A DNA stretch of 64,000 nucleotides, taken from the NCBI GenBank assembly GCA_039933105.1, contig JBDTOT010000005.1, forward strand, positions 69,219 to 133,218. The letters run 5' to 3'. This document shows, one piece after another, positions 23,983 through 33,457 of this stretch. This DNA is from FEN-1219 sp039933105. Its GTDB lineage: Bacteria; Pseudomonadota; Gammaproteobacteria; Steroidobacterales; Rariloculaceae. How positions within the stretch are numbered: the stretch's first letter is position 1; each line of letters opens with the position of its first letter. The position numbers were made by a program, and so were the translations under genes. The notes under the pieces were generated by a model. That model did not search any database and was not told where the DNA came from. It worked only from the letters and a program-made list of their open reading frames with translations.

Positions 23983-25218
23983 ATGTTTCAGCCGCTCGAA
24001 GGGTTCATAGGGCTCCGGTACCTCCGCTCGCGTCGTCGGCGGGGCGTAGTGTCATTCATGAGCGCGGCGTCGCTGATCGGCATCGCGCTCGGTGTGGCCG
24101 CGTTGATCACGATCCTGTCCGTCATGAACGGGCTCGAAACCGAGACTCGCACCCGTCTGCTGAGCATGACGGCGCACGCCAGCGTCACTGCGCCGCGAGG
24201 TTTTGCCGATTGGGCCGAAGTCCAGCGGCGGCTGTTGGCGATGCCGGGTGTCGTGGATGCGGCGCCATTCGTCTCGATCGAAGGCATGCTCGCGGCCGGC
24301 ACGAATTTGAAGCCGGTGATCGTGCGCGGCATCCTGCCCGACGAAGAGCGTGCCTCCGACTTGAGCCGCTTCGTGGAGCCCGGCAGTCTCGCCGAGCTCA
24401 CGCCGGGCAGCCGCCACATCATCCTGGGCCGCACCCTCGCGCTGAACCTGGGACTCAAGCCCGGTGACCCCGTGACGCTGCTGGTGCCGAAGATCGCGGA
24501 CGGACGCGTGATGCCGCGTTACGCGGCGTTCACCGTGACCGGCGCGTTCGAGGCGGGCATCCAGGATCACGACTCCGGTCTCGCGCTCGTGCACATGCAG
24601 GACGCGAGCGAGCTCTCCGGGTTGAATGGCGCCGCGGCCGGGCTCGCGGTGCAGCTTGCCGATCCGCTCGCAGTGCAGCAGTTTCGCGCGTCGCTCGGCG
24701 GAACGCTCGACCCAAAATGGCGCTACTCGGATTGGACCGAGGAGCACCGCAATCTCTTCACGGCCATTCACATCGAGAAGCTCATGATGTCGATCATCCT
24801 GATGCTGATCGTGGGGGTGGCGGCGTTCAACATCGTCGCATCGCTGATGATGGTCGTGATCGACAAGCAGAAGGACATCGCGATCCTGCGCACGTATGGT
24901 CTCGACCCGCGGCGCGTGGCGCGCATATTCCTCGTGCAAGGGGGTGTCATCGGCGTCGTCGGTACGCTGCTCGGCACGGCTCTCGGCTTGGTACTGGCGT
25001 TCAACGTGCACGTGATCGTGCCGTGGCTCGAGCATACGTTCGGCTTTCAGATCATGCCGGGCGACGTGTACTACGTAACGCAGCTTCCGTCCGAGGTGCA
25101 CCTGTTCGATGTGATTGCGATTCCAGCGGTCGCGCTCGTCGTCGCGATGCTCGCCACGGTATACCCGGCGCGGCGTGCCGCGGCCGTCGCGCCCGGTAAT
25201 GCTCTGCGCTACGACTGA
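23983..25218 (+). CDS. lolC: Lipoprotein-releasing ABC transporter permease (LolC/E family), first copy
   Basis: A 411-residue inner-membrane subunit of the LolCDE complex, which extracts mature lipoproteins from the inner membrane and hands them to LolA. The layout is one helix at residues 25-50, a large periplasmic domain of about 220 residues, then three helices (IILMLIVGVAAFNIVASLMM, VIGVVGTLLGTALGLVLAF, VIAIPAVALVVAMLATVYPA). The cytoplasmic MMVVIDKQKDIAILRTYG loop is the coupling helix that docks on LolD. The second permease follows 2 bp later. C and E cannot be told apart here with certainty. Confidence 0.9.
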   Translation: MFQPLEGFIGLRYLRSRRRRGVVSFMSAASLIGIALGVAALITILSVMNGLETETRTRLLSMTAHASVTAPRGFADWAEVQRRLLAMPGVVDAAPFVSIEGMLAAGTNLKPVIVRGILPDEERASDLSRFVEPGSLAELTPGSRHIILGRTLALNLGLKPGDPVTLLVPKIADGRVMPRYAAFTVTGAFEAGIQDHDSGLALVHMQDASELSGLNGAAAGLAVQLADPLAVQQFRASLGGTLDPKWRYSDWTEEHRNLFTAIHIEKLMMSIILMLIVGVAAFNIVASLMMVVIDKQKDIAILRTYGLDPRRVARIFLVQGGVIGVVGTLLGTALGLVLAFNVHVIVPWLEHTFGFQIMPGDVYYVTQLPSEVHLFDVIAIPAVALVVAMLATVYPARRAAAVAPGNALRYD

Positions 25219-25220
25219 CG

Positions 25221-26486
25221 ATGCGCTTACGCCAACCCTATGAGCTTTCGATTGCGATGCGCTATCTGCGCACGCGCAGCAGCCACAGCTTTATCTCGTT
25301 CATTTCGGCGGTTTCGATGATAGGCATCGCGCTCGCCGTCGCGGTATTGATTGTCGTGTTGTCGGTCATGAACGGTTTCGAGAGTGAGCTCAAGTCACGG
25401 ATTCTCGGCATGGCGTCGGATGCATCGATCAGCGGTTACGAAGGGCCGCTCACGGATTGGCAGGATCTGCGCACGCGTGTGCTCGCGCGCGACGGCATCA
25501 CCGCGGCTGCGCCCTACGTCGAAGGGCAAGCGATGGCCGTGCACGGCGAAGCGCTCGCGGGCGTGAACGTGCGCGGCGTGGACCCCGATCTCGAGCGCAC
25601 CGTGTCCAATGTCGCAACGGTGACAAAACGCGGCGACGTAGCGGCGTTGACGCCCGGCAGCTTCAACGTCGTGATCGGCTCGCGGCTCGCGACTGCGCTC
25701 AATGTGGATATCGGCGACCAGATCGTTCTCGTGCTGGCCGAGGGCCGCGTGACTCCGGCCGGCATGGTGCCGCGCGTGCGCAGCTTCACGGTTGCCGGCG
25801 TGTTCGATGCGGGCATGTACGAGTACGACCGCGGCCTCGTGTTTGTAAGCTTCGCCGATGCCGCGCGCCTGTATCACACGGACGGGCGAGCCACGGGGTT
25901 GAGGCTAGCGATCCGGGATGTGTACAACGCGCGCGAGGTCGCGACCATCACCGCCAAGCAGCTCGCGAATGAGCTTGGGGTCAACTTCTACATCGACGAC
26001 TGGACGCGCTTGCACTACACGTACTTCCGCTCGATTCAGCTCCAGAAGACGATCATGTTCGTGATCCTGTCGCTCGTGATCGCGGTGGCCGCGTTCAACA
26101 TCGTGTCGACGCTGATGATGGTAGTTCGCGACAAGCGCGGTGACATCGCGATCCTGCGCAGCTTCGGCAGTACGCCGCGCAGCATCATGACGTTGTTCGC
26201 GAGCCAGGGCACAGCGATCGGCGTCATCGGCACGTTGCTCGGCGTGGCGCTCGCCGTGCTCGTGTGCTGGCAGCTCGGTAACGTCGTAAAGTTGCTGGAA
26301 GCCTGGTTGCACATCGACCTTCTGTCCGCGGATGTGTATTTCTTGAGCGACCTGCCGACGCAGCTACGGCCACTCGAGGTGGCTGAGATTTGCGGCATGG
26401 GACTTTTGCTCGCGGTGGCCGCCACGTTCTATCCGGCGCTTGCCGCCGCCCGTCAACCGCCGGCCGAAGCTCTGCGCTATGAGTGA
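25221..26486 (+). CDS. lolE: Lipoprotein-releasing ABC transporter permease (LolC/E family), second copy
   Basis: A 421-residue paralogue of the preceding gene with the same one-plus-three helix plan. The N-terminus reads YELSIAMRYLRTRSSHSFIS, and the coupling loop is MMVVRDKRGDIAILRSFG. The first helix carries the motif SMIGIALAVAVLIVVLSVMNGFE. It would pair with the first copy as a heterodimer around LolD. The order is permease-permease-ATPase, while E. coli has lolC-lolD-lolE. Its stop overlaps the lolD start region by 8 bp, so the three genes form one operon. Confidence 0.9.
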   Translation: MRLRQPYELSIAMRYLRTRSSHSFISFISAVSMIGIALAVAVLIVVLSVMNGFESELKSRILGMASDASISGYEGPLTDWQDLRTRVLARDGITAAAPYVEGQAMAVHGEALAGVNVRGVDPDLERTVSNVATVTKRGDVAALTPGSFNVVIGSRLATALNVDIGDQIVLVLAEGRVTPAGMVPRVRSFTVAGVFDAGMYEYDRGLVFVSFADAARLYHTDGRATGLRLAIRDVYNAREVATITAKQLANELGVNFYIDDWTRLHYTYFRSIQLQKTIMFVILSLVIAVAAFNIVSTLMMVVRDKRGDIAILRSFGSTPRSIMTLFASQGTAIGVIGTLLGVALAVLVCWQLGNVVKLLEAWLHIDLLSADVYFLSDLPTQLRPLEVAEICGMGLLLAVAATFYPALAAARQPPAEALRYE

Positions 26487-27165
26487 CCACGAGGCCATGC
26501 TCGAATCCATCGGGCTCGTGAAGACCTTCAGCGACGCCGGGCGCAACGTCGAGGTGCTGCGCGGCGTGGAGTTGCGCGTCGGCAAGGGCGATCGCGTCGC
26601 CATCATCGGTTCGTCGGGTTCCGGCAAGACCACGCTACTGCAACTCTTGGGCGGCCTCGACGAGCCCACGAGCGGTGAAGTGCGCGTGATCGGCACCTCA
26701 ATGACCAAAGCCGGCGACGCCGAGCGCGGGCGGCTTCGCAATCGCGCGCTGGGCTTCGTATACCAGTTTCACCATCTGCTGCCGGAGTTCACGGCGCTCG
26801 AAAACGTGGCGATGCCGTTGCTCGTGCGCGGCACGGCGCCGCGCGAAGCCGAGACGCAAGCGCGCGATCTGTTGCAGCGCGTCGGTCTCGCCGAGCGGCT
26901 CGACCACCGGCCCGGCGAGCTCTCCGGCGGTGAGCGGCAACGCACGGCCGTCGCGCGCGCGCTCGTCACGCAGCCAGCCGCCGTGCTGGCCGACGAGCCC
27001 ACGGGCAATCTCGACAGGCCCACCGGCCTGCGCGTGTTCGACCTGTTGCTCGAGCTGAACGCCGCACTCGGCACGAGCCTCGTCGTCGTGACGCACGATC
27101 CCGATCTCGCCAAGCGCATGGATCGCGTGCTCGAGCTCAAGGACGGCCTATTGAGGCCCGTCTAG
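26479..27165 (+). CDS. lolD: Lipoprotein-releasing ABC transporter ATP-binding protein LolD
   Basis: A 228-residue ABC ATPase. Walker A is GSSGSGKTT, the signature is LSGGERQR, and Walker B runs into the conserved ADEPTGNLD. The LolD-specific FVYQFHHLLPEFTALENVAMPL stretch is present. I take the ATG at 26479, which overlaps the end of the second permease; the open frame upstream is permease sequence. It powers lipoprotein release. Its 3' end overlaps the likely true start region of comEC. Confidence 0.95.
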   Translation: MSDHEAMLESIGLVKTFSDAGRNVEVLRGVELRVGKGDRVAIIGSSGSGKTTLLQLLGGLDEPTSGEVRVIGTSMTKAGDAERGRLRNRALGFVYQFHHLLPEFTALENVAMPLLVRGTAPREAETQARDLLQRVGLAERLDHRPGELSGGERQRTAVARALVTQPAAVLADEPTGNLDRPTGLRVFDLLLELNAALGTSLVVVTHDPDLAKRMDRVLELKDGLLRPV

Positions 27166-27257
27166 CCAACGCTACCGCTCCGGCGACTGAAAGACGGCGC
27201 ACGCGCGTTGCGCCGCTGGTCGTCGCCGCGGTCGCATGGCTCTCCGGCACGCTCGCG

Positions 27258-29519
27258 GTGCACTCTTTACCTGCGCTGCCCGGCACCGCCTGGTGCGTGC
27301 CGGTGCTGCTCGCCGTGTTGCTAGTCCTGCGTGCGCGCTGGGCGTGGCCGCTGTTGGCGTTTGCCGCGGCGTGCGTGTGGACGGTACTCGCAGCCGAAAC
27401 ACGAGTGGAGCAGCGCATGCCGCCGGCCGCGGCGGGCGACTATGAGCTCAGCGGCTCGATCGACACGTTCCCGACGCTCGCGCCGGGCCAAGCCACTTTC
27501 GGTTTCACGGTGGATGCCGCACGGCCGAGGAGTGTGCCGCCGCGGCTGCGGCTCACGTGGTACGACGCGCCTGCCGATCTCGCGGGCGGCGATGCCTTCA
27601 GGTTTACGGTGCGCCTTAGGTCGCCGCACGGCGCGCGCAACCCCGGCGGCTTCGACTACGAGCAGTGGCTGCTGGTCAACGGCTATGGCGCCACGGGCTA
27701 CGTGCGCGGTGCGGCCCGATTGCCGGCGCGGACGGATCTTGCGGCGACGTGGCTCAAGTTTCGCGCGACGCTCGCCGCGCGACTCGTAGCGGCGGCGCCC
27801 GATGACGATGGCGCGGCGTTGATCGCCGCGCTCGCGCTCGGCGAGCGTTATCTGTTCAGCGACCAGCATTGGGCGGACTTTCGCCGTACGGGCACGAGCC
27901 ACCTCGTGGCCGTGTCGGGTATGCACGTGGCGCTGCTCGGCCTGCTCGCATTCGTCGCGGTGCGGCGCACTTGGTTGCGACTGCCGATGCCGTTCGCGGC
28001 GTTCGATCTGGAAGCGGCCGCGGCCGTGAGTGTCGTCGCGACTGCGTACTACGCCGCCCTGACCGGCTTCGCGGTGCCAGCCGAGCGCTCGCTGCTGATG
28101 ATTTGCGTCGCGTTGCTCGTGCTCGTGAGTCGCCGGCGCGTCGGCGCGTGGCAGGTGCTCGCAGCGACGCTGCTCATCGTGCTGATGCTCGATCCGTTCG
28201 CGTCGCTCGCGGCGTCCTTTTGGCTTTCGTTCGTGGCAGTCGCAATTCTGCTTGCGCTCGAAGGACCTCGGCGCTTGCGCGTGCACGTAGATGACCGCTG
28301 GCGCCGTGGCTGGTTGACGACACGCGCGTTCGTCGCGCTGCAGTGGTCGATCAGTCTCGCGCTGCTGCCGGTCACGGCGTGGTATTTCGGCGAAATCTCG
28401 CTCGTGGGGCCGCTGGTGAACCTCGTCGCGATCCCGCTATTCAATCTGGTGCTCGTGCCGCTCACGGTGCTCGCGTCCGTCGCGTTTTCGTTCGAGTCGC
28501 TCGTCGCGATTGCGACGCCAGCGGTAACGCTGCTCTGCCAGTTCGAGAGCGCGGTGGTCGGCGGGCTGCACGCGGTCGCCGTTGCGCCGGGTGCGGCGTT
28601 GCCGATGCCTTTACCGCCGTGGCCGGCGTTCGCGCTCGCGGCGTGCGGCGTCGCATTCGCCGTTGGCGGCCAAGCGCTGCCGGGCCGCCGGCTTGCGTGG
28701 TTTGCGGTAGTGCCGATGTTCGTGCCGGCCGTTGCGGCGCCGCGCGAAGGCGCAGCGCATGCGCTGGTGCTCGACGTGGGGCAGGGGCTCGCAGTGCTGG
28801 TCGAGACGCGCACGCACCGATTGTTGTTCGACACTGGTCCCGCGTTCCGTTCGGGTTTCGACAGCGGGGCCGATATCGTGCTGCCGGCGCTCGCTGCAAA
28901 CGGCCGGCACGGGCTCGACGTGCTGATCGTGAGCCATGCGGACAACGACCATGCGGGTGGCGCCGCCGCCGTTGTCGCGGCGTTTCCTTCGGTCGCGGTG
29001 CTGCACGGCCCGGACGTCGCGAAGTTGGCCGGCGAAACGTGCGAGCGCGGACAGAGCTGGCAGTGGGACGGCGTCGAGTTTCGCATGCTGCACCCGACGC
29101 CTAACTTCGCGCCGCGTGGCAACGAAAGCTCGTGCGTATTGAAGGTCACCGCGGCCGGCGGCTCGCTGCTGATTACGGGCGATATCGAACGCCGCGGCGA
29201 AGCCGCCGTGCTCGAGGCCGACCCTGGTGCGACGGACGTGGTCGTCGTTCCGCATCACGGCAGTGCGACGTCGTCATCGGCGGCGCTGGTCGCTGCTTTG
29301 CGCGCCCGGCACGCCGTGGTATCGGCGGGTTTCGCGAACCGCTGGGCGTTTCCGAGAGCGGAAGTCACGGCCCGCTGGCAGCGGGGCGGTGCGGCGGTCG
29401 CGGTCACCGCAGACGCGGGCGCCGTGAGCATCGATTTTACCCGCGATGGCGTTGCGATCGGAGCCGAACGTGAAGTCCGTCACCATTATTGGCAGGCTCC
29501 GTCGCAGCCCAAACTCTAG
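27258..29519 (+). CDS. comEC: ComEC/Rec2 family competence DNA channel
   Basis: A protein of at least 753 residues with the three ComEC parts. First is an OB-like N-terminal domain (residues 50-180). Next is a polytopic Competence domain of about 8-10 helices with HLVAVSGMHVALLG. Last is a C-terminal metallo-beta-lactamase domain (VLDVGQGLAVLVETRTHRLLFDTG, SHADNDHAGG). It forms the inner-membrane channel for single-stranded DNA during transformation. The GTG at 27258 is only the first conventional start: conserved N-terminal sequence reads back to about 27190 in the same frame. A rare ATT at 27150 has a good AAGGA ribosome site 6 nt upstream. Possible operon with lolD. Confidence 0.9.
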   Translation: MHSLPALPGTAWCVPVLLAVLLVLRARWAWPLLAFAAACVWTVLAAETRVEQRMPPAAAGDYELSGSIDTFPTLAPGQATFGFTVDAARPRSVPPRLRLTWYDAPADLAGGDAFRFTVRLRSPHGARNPGGFDYEQWLLVNGYGATGYVRGAARLPARTDLAATWLKFRATLAARLVAAAPDDDGAALIAALALGERYLFSDQHWADFRRTGTSHLVAVSGMHVALLGLLAFVAVRRTWLRLPMPFAAFDLEAAAAVSVVATAYYAALTGFAVPAERSLLMICVALLVLVSRRRVGAWQVLAATLLIVLMLDPFASLAASFWLSFVAVAILLALEGPRRLRVHVDDRWRRGWLTTRAFVALQWSISLALLPVTAWYFGEISLVGPLVNLVAIPLFNLVLVPLTVLASVAFSFESLVAIATPAVTLLCQFESAVVGGLHAVAVAPGAALPMPLPPWPAFALAACGVAFAVGGQALPGRRLAWFAVVPMFVPAVAAPREGAAHALVLDVGQGLAVLVETRTHRLLFDTGPAFRSGFDSGADIVLPALAANGRHGLDVLIVSHADNDHAGGAAAVVAAFPSVAVLHGPDVAKLAGETCERGQSWQWDGVEFRMLHPTPNFAPRGNESSCVLKVTAAGGSLLITGDIERRGEAAVLEADPGATDVVVVPHHGSATSSSAALVAALRARHAVVSAGFANRWAFPRAEVTARWQRGGAAVAVTADAGAVSIDFTRDGVAIGAEREVRHHYWQAPSQPKL

Positions 29520-29596
29520 AGCCAAATTTCCCTAGTGAATCAGGTGTCAGCGCGCTATAGTTTCGCGATAGCCTCAAGCGGAGCTCACAGCGAATC

Positions 29597-30262
29597 ATGC
29601 TCGAGATCGTGCAAGCCGGCGGTTGGCTCATGTTGCCGATCATCGCCAGCTCCGTGATCGCAGTGGCCATCGTTCTCGAACGCCTTTGGACGTTGCAGAG
29701 AAAGCGCGTCATCCCCGGCACTCTGATGAACCAGGTTTGGGACTGGGTGCAGAAGAACGAGCTCGACGCGCAGCGAATCCAGCTGGTTCATTCGAGCTCT
29801 CCATTGGGACAAATGCTCGCCACCGGGCTCGCGTACCGACACGCGCCGCGTGACGTGCTGAAAGAAGCCATCGAGGATTCCGGGCGGCACGTCGCTCACG
29901 ACCTCGAGCGCTATTTGAATCCGCTCGGCACGATTGCCGCGATCTCGCCGCTGCTCGGTCTGCTCGGCACCGTAGCCGGCATGATTCGCGCGTTCACGGC
30001 CATTACGACGCAGGGCGTCGGCAATCCAGCGATCCTGGCGGGCGGCATTTCGGAAGCGTTGATTACCACGGCTGCGGGTCTCGCGGTGGCCATTCCGTCG
30101 TTGATCGCATACCGGTTTTTGCGCGGCCGCGTGGACGGCCTTGTCATCCAGATCGAGAAGGAAGCGATCCGCTTCGTCGAGGCGCTGCTGCAACATCAGC
30201 GGGCGGGCGTGTTTGGAGTCGGCGATGAAGCTGCAAAACAGCCGCTCAAGAGACGAGCCTGA
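29597..30262 (+). CDS. exbB: MotA/TolQ/ExbB proton channel family protein
   Basis: A 221-residue inner-membrane protein with three helices: one near residues 10-30 and two in the C-terminal half (LGTIAAISPLLGLLGTVAGMIRAF and ISEALITTAAGLAVAIPSLIAY). The GLLGTVAGMI motif is the proton-channel signature. With the ExbD-like gene it forms a proton-driven energiser. Its place between comEC and msbA is the usual location of this ExbB paralogue in Pseudomonas and Xanthomonas relatives. Its partner receptor is unknown, and no TonB gene is here. Confidence 0.9.
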   Translation: MLEIVQAGGWLMLPIIASSVIAVAIVLERLWTLQRKRVIPGTLMNQVWDWVQKNELDAQRIQLVHSSSPLGQMLATGLAYRHAPRDVLKEAIEDSGRHVAHDLERYLNPLGTIAAISPLLGLLGTVAGMIRAFTAITTQGVGNPAILAGGISEALITTAAGLAVAIPSLIAYRFLRGRVDGLVIQIEKEAIRFVEALLQHQRAGVFGVGDEAAKQPLKRRA

Positions 30263-30650
30263 GATCAACGTCATCTCGCTCGTCGACGTGCTCCTCGTGC
30301 TCGTCCTGTTTTTCATGGTCTCGACGACGTTCCTGCGCGAAACTGAGCTCAACGTTCGGCTGCCGCAGGCGGCTGTTGAAACGCGGCTCGATGCGACGGG
30401 CAACGGCCTCGAAATTTCGGTCACCCAGGCAGGGGCCTATATCGTCAACGGCCGCGAGCTCGTGAACAACGAGCGCCGCACTCTGCGCGCCGCGATCGAA
30501 CGGCTCATTGGCGACAAGCGCGACGGGCCGGTGTTCATTCGTGCCGACGGAGCGGCGACGCATCAGAGTGTGGTCACAGTGATGGACGTGGTCGGGCAGC
30601 TCGGTTTCGTCAAGATCAACATCGCGACCGTGACACCGCCGGACGCCTAG
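30225..30650 (+). CDS. exbD: ExbD/TolR family biopolymer transport protein
   Basis: A 141-residue single-pass protein. The ATG at 30225 lies inside the exbB 3' end (38-bp overlap) and gives the standard N-terminus with EINVISLVDVLLVLVLFFMVSTTF. The Asp in SLVDVLL is the proton-carrying residue of ExbD/TolR. The periplasmic domain (residues 50-141) has the usual NGRELVN and VVTVMDVVGQLGFVKINIAT ending. It works with the ExbB-like protein upstream. Confidence 0.92.
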   Translation: MKLQNSRSRDEPEINVISLVDVLLVLVLFFMVSTTFLRETELNVRLPQAAVETRLDATGNGLEISVTQAGAYIVNGRELVNNERRTLRAAIERLIGDKRDGPVFIRADGAATHQSVVTVMDVVGQLGFVKINIATVTPPDA

Positions 30651-30658
30651 GCCGGCCC

Positions 30659-32440
30659 GTGTCGGACAACGTCGTCGCCTCACAGAGCGCCAGTCGGCCC
30701 ATGTCTGCAGTCAGTTCGCCGTTCGCCGTCGTTGCCCGCCGGCTCGTGCGTTACCTACGCCCGCATTGGCCGCTGATCGCAGCGGCGATCGTGCCGGCCG
30801 CGATCTACGCCGCAATCAACAGCTTCGTGCCACAGCTCCTGAGCGCGGCCATCAAACAGCTCGGCGACCCGACGCATGCGGCGCAGGATGCGTGGTGGGT
30901 ACCGCTCGGGCTCGTTGTGTTGTTCCCGATTCGCAGCGCGATGGACTTTCTCACGATCTACGGTCTCGCGTGGGTCGGGCGTTCCGTGATCCGCGATCTG
31001 CGTAACGAGCTGTTCGGGCACTATCTCGGCTTGCCGTCGCGGTATTTCGATCAGAGCTCCACCGGCGTATTGATCTCACGGCTCACGTACAACACGGAGC
31101 AGGTGGCGGAAGCGATCTCGAACGCCGTCGTGATCGTGATCCGCGACACGCTCGTGATCGCCGTGCTGATGGTGCTGATGTGGTACTACAGCTGGCGGTT
31201 GACGCTGCTCGTTGCCATCGTGGGCCCCGCGATCGGCTTTCTCGTGAGCCGTATGAGCCGCGCGTTCAGACGGTACAGCACACGAATCCAGAATTCGATG
31301 GGTGACGTCACGCGGGTCACCGAGCAATCGTTGCACGGCCAGCGGGTCGTGAAGATCTTCGAAGGCCAGGAGCAGGAACGCCGGCAGTTCGAGGAGATCA
31401 ACGCGCGCAACTTTCGCTTCAACACGCGGCTCGTAGCCGTCCAGGCCTTGGGCGACAACCTGACGCAGTACGCCGTGGCGCTCGGCGTCGCGGGCGTTAT
31501 GTACTTCTCATTCTCGGATCCAAACCTGAACGCACCGACGTTCATTGCTTTCATCACCGCGATGGGCATGGTGTTTGCGCCGCTGAAGCGCCTGATCAAC
31601 GTCAACGCGGTGTTCCAGCGCGGTGTCGCTGCCGCAGGCAGCGTGTTCGAGATCCTGGACGAGCCCGCTGAAGTAGACACGGGCAACGCGAGCGCGGGCA
31701 GGGCGCGTGGCGAGGTGCAGTATCGCGGTGTGTCGTTCGGTTACGACGCGGCTAAGGGCGACGTGCTGCACGAGGTCGATCTAAATGTGTCTGCGGGAAC
31801 GACCGTGGCACTCGTCGGCCAGTCGGGCAGCGGCAAGTCGACGCTCGTAAGCCTGCTGCCGCGGTTCTACGATCCAGGCTGCGGAGCCGTGCTTCTCGAC
31901 GGCCGCGACGTGCGCGAGTATTCGCTGCGCGATCTGCGGCGCCAGATCAGCCTCGTGAGCCAGGACATCGTGTTGTTCGACGATAGCATCGCGAACAACA
32001 TCGCCTACGGTGCGCTGGCCGGAGCGCCGCGCGCGGACATCGAGCGCGCCGCAGAAGCTGCGTACGTCACCGAATTCGCGGCCGAGTTGCCGCAGGGGCT
32101 CGACACGCGAATCGGTGAGCGCGGCGGGATGCTCTCGGGCGGCCAGCGACAGCGCATCGCGATTGCCCGGGCGCTCCTCAAGAACGCGCCCGTACTGATC
32201 TTGGACGAAGCCACGTCTGCGCTCGACACGGAGTCGGAGCGGCGCATCCAGTCTGCGCTCGCGCATCTCATGCGGGGCCGCACGACGCTCGTGATCGCGC
32301 ATCGTCTGTCTACCATCGAGAAGGCGGATCGCATCGTCGTGCTGCGCGATGGCGCGATCGTCGAGACGGGCAACCACGCGGAGCTGATCGCTCATCAGGG
32401 TTACTACTCGATGCTGCACGCAATGCAGTTCACAGGCTAG
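30659..32440 (+). CDS. msbA: Lipid A export ABC transporter MsbA
   Basis: A 593-residue half-transporter: a six-helix membrane domain (residues 35-330) and a C-terminal ATPase. Walker A is GQSGSGKST, the signature is LSGGQRQRIAIARALL, and ILDEATSALD is Walker B. It flips lipid A-core across the inner membrane. The N-terminus fits MsbA (RYLRPHWPLIAAAIVPAAIY). GTG start 8 bp after exbD; an in-frame ATG at 30701 is the alternative. The following lpxK gene starts 3 bp after its stop, as in most gammaproteobacteria, so the lipid A step is encoded as one unit. Confidence 0.95.
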   Translation: MSDNVVASQSASRPMSAVSSPFAVVARRLVRYLRPHWPLIAAAIVPAAIYAAINSFVPQLLSAAIKQLGDPTHAAQDAWWVPLGLVVLFPIRSAMDFLTIYGLAWVGRSVIRDLRNELFGHYLGLPSRYFDQSSTGVLISRLTYNTEQVAEAISNAVVIVIRDTLVIAVLMVLMWYYSWRLTLLVAIVGPAIGFLVSRMSRAFRRYSTRIQNSMGDVTRVTEQSLHGQRVVKIFEGQEQERRQFEEINARNFRFNTRLVAVQALGDNLTQYAVALGVAGVMYFSFSDPNLNAPTFIAFITAMGMVFAPLKRLINVNAVFQRGVAAAGSVFEILDEPAEVDTGNASAGRARGEVQYRGVSFGYDAAKGDVLHEVDLNVSAGTTVALVGQSGSGKSTLVSLLPRFYDPGCGAVLLDGRDVREYSLRDLRRQISLVSQDIVLFDDSIANNIAYGALAGAPRADIERAAEAAYVTEFAAELPQGLDTRIGERGGMLSGGQRQRIAIARALLKNAPVLILDEATSALDTESERRIQSALAHLMRGRTTLVIAHRLSTIEKADRIVVLRDGAIVETGNHAELIAHQGYYSMLHAMQFTG

Positions 32441-32443
32441 TCT

Positions 32444-33457
32444 GTGAAGACGACCCCGTTGACGCCCGGTTTCGAAGCGGTCTGGTACGAAAATCATCCG
32501 CTGCGCTTCGCGTTGTTGCCCGCCACCTTTTTGTACCGATTGATCGCGTGGCTGCGGCGCGAAGGGTACAAGCGTGGTTGGCTCAAGACCGTAGAGGTGG
32601 CGGTCCCGGTCATCGTGGTCGGCAACGTCAGCGTCGGCGGCACCGGCAAGACGCCGTTCGTGATCTGGCTGGCGGCGCAGCTCAAAGCGCGCGGTCGTCG
32701 CGTCGGCATCGTGACGCGCGGCTATCGCGGGAAATCAGCGCAGTGGCCGCGAACCGTGGCGGGCGATGCGGACCCCGCGGAAGTGGGCGACGAGCCCGTG
32801 CTGCTCGCGCGCCGCACGGAGTGCCCCGTGGTGGCGGGCCCGGATCGCGTCGCAGCGGCCAACGCGTTGGTGAAAGCGGGGTCGGTCGACGTGGTGCTGG
32901 CCGACGACGGTCTGCAGCACTACCGGCTCGGGCGGCGATTCGAGATCGCCGTGGTCGACGGCGTGCGCGGCATGGGCAACGGTCTGTGCCTGCCCGCCGG
33001 CCCGCTGCGTGAACCGGCCTCGCGGCTACAGCAAGTGGATGCGATCGTCGTGAACGGTGGCGATTGGGGCCATGCGGGCGTTTTCCGGGGCCGCGCTGTG
33101 GTCACGCGCGTGTACAACCTGCGCGATCGTCGCGAGCGTTCGCTCGACTCGTTCCGGCCTTCCGCGGTTCATGCCGTAGCTGGCATCGGCAACCCAAAAC
33201 GTTTCTTCGATCTGCTCGAAGATGCGGGGCTCGACGTGATCCCACATCCGCTCGTGGATCACGCGGACCTCGGCGAAGCGCAGCTTACGTTCGAGGAGCC
33301 TGGTTCCGTGCTGATCACGGAGAAAGACGCGGTCAAATGCGAGGGCCTTGGCCTGCCGGACGTCTGGTGTGTGGTCGTCGACCTCGAGTTCGACCCCGAT
33401 TCCACTTCGCGGCTGATGCGTCTCGTGTTGCGCGAGCTCGGGGTGAGAACCTCGTGA
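32444..33457 (+). CDS. lpxK: Tetraacyldisaccharide 4'-kinase LpxK
   Basis: A 337-residue membrane-associated kinase that phosphorylates the 4' position of the lipid A precursor. The P-loop lies in VVGNVSVGGTGKTPFVIWLA. The LpxK markers RGYRGK, DEPVLLARRT, ADDGLQHYRLGR and LITEKDAVK follow. The N-terminal helix (LRFALLPATFLYRLIAWL) attaches it to the inner membrane. GTG start. The kdsB start overlaps its stop (GTGA), leaving no room for the Trm112/YcaR gene often found between lpxK and kdsB. Confidence 0.95.
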   Translation: MKTTPLTPGFEAVWYENHPLRFALLPATFLYRLIAWLRREGYKRGWLKTVEVAVPVIVVGNVSVGGTGKTPFVIWLAAQLKARGRRVGIVTRGYRGKSAQWPRTVAGDADPAEVGDEPVLLARRTECPVVAGPDRVAAANALVKAGSVDVVLADDGLQHYRLGRRFEIAVVDGVRGMGNGLCLPAGPLREPASRLQQVDAIVVNGGDWGHAGVFRGRAVVTRVYNLRDRRERSLDSFRPSAVHAVAGIGNPKRFFDLLEDAGLDVIPHPLVDHADLGEAQLTFEEPGSVLITEKDAVKCEGLGLPDVWCVVVDLEFDPDSTSRLMRLVLRELGVRTS

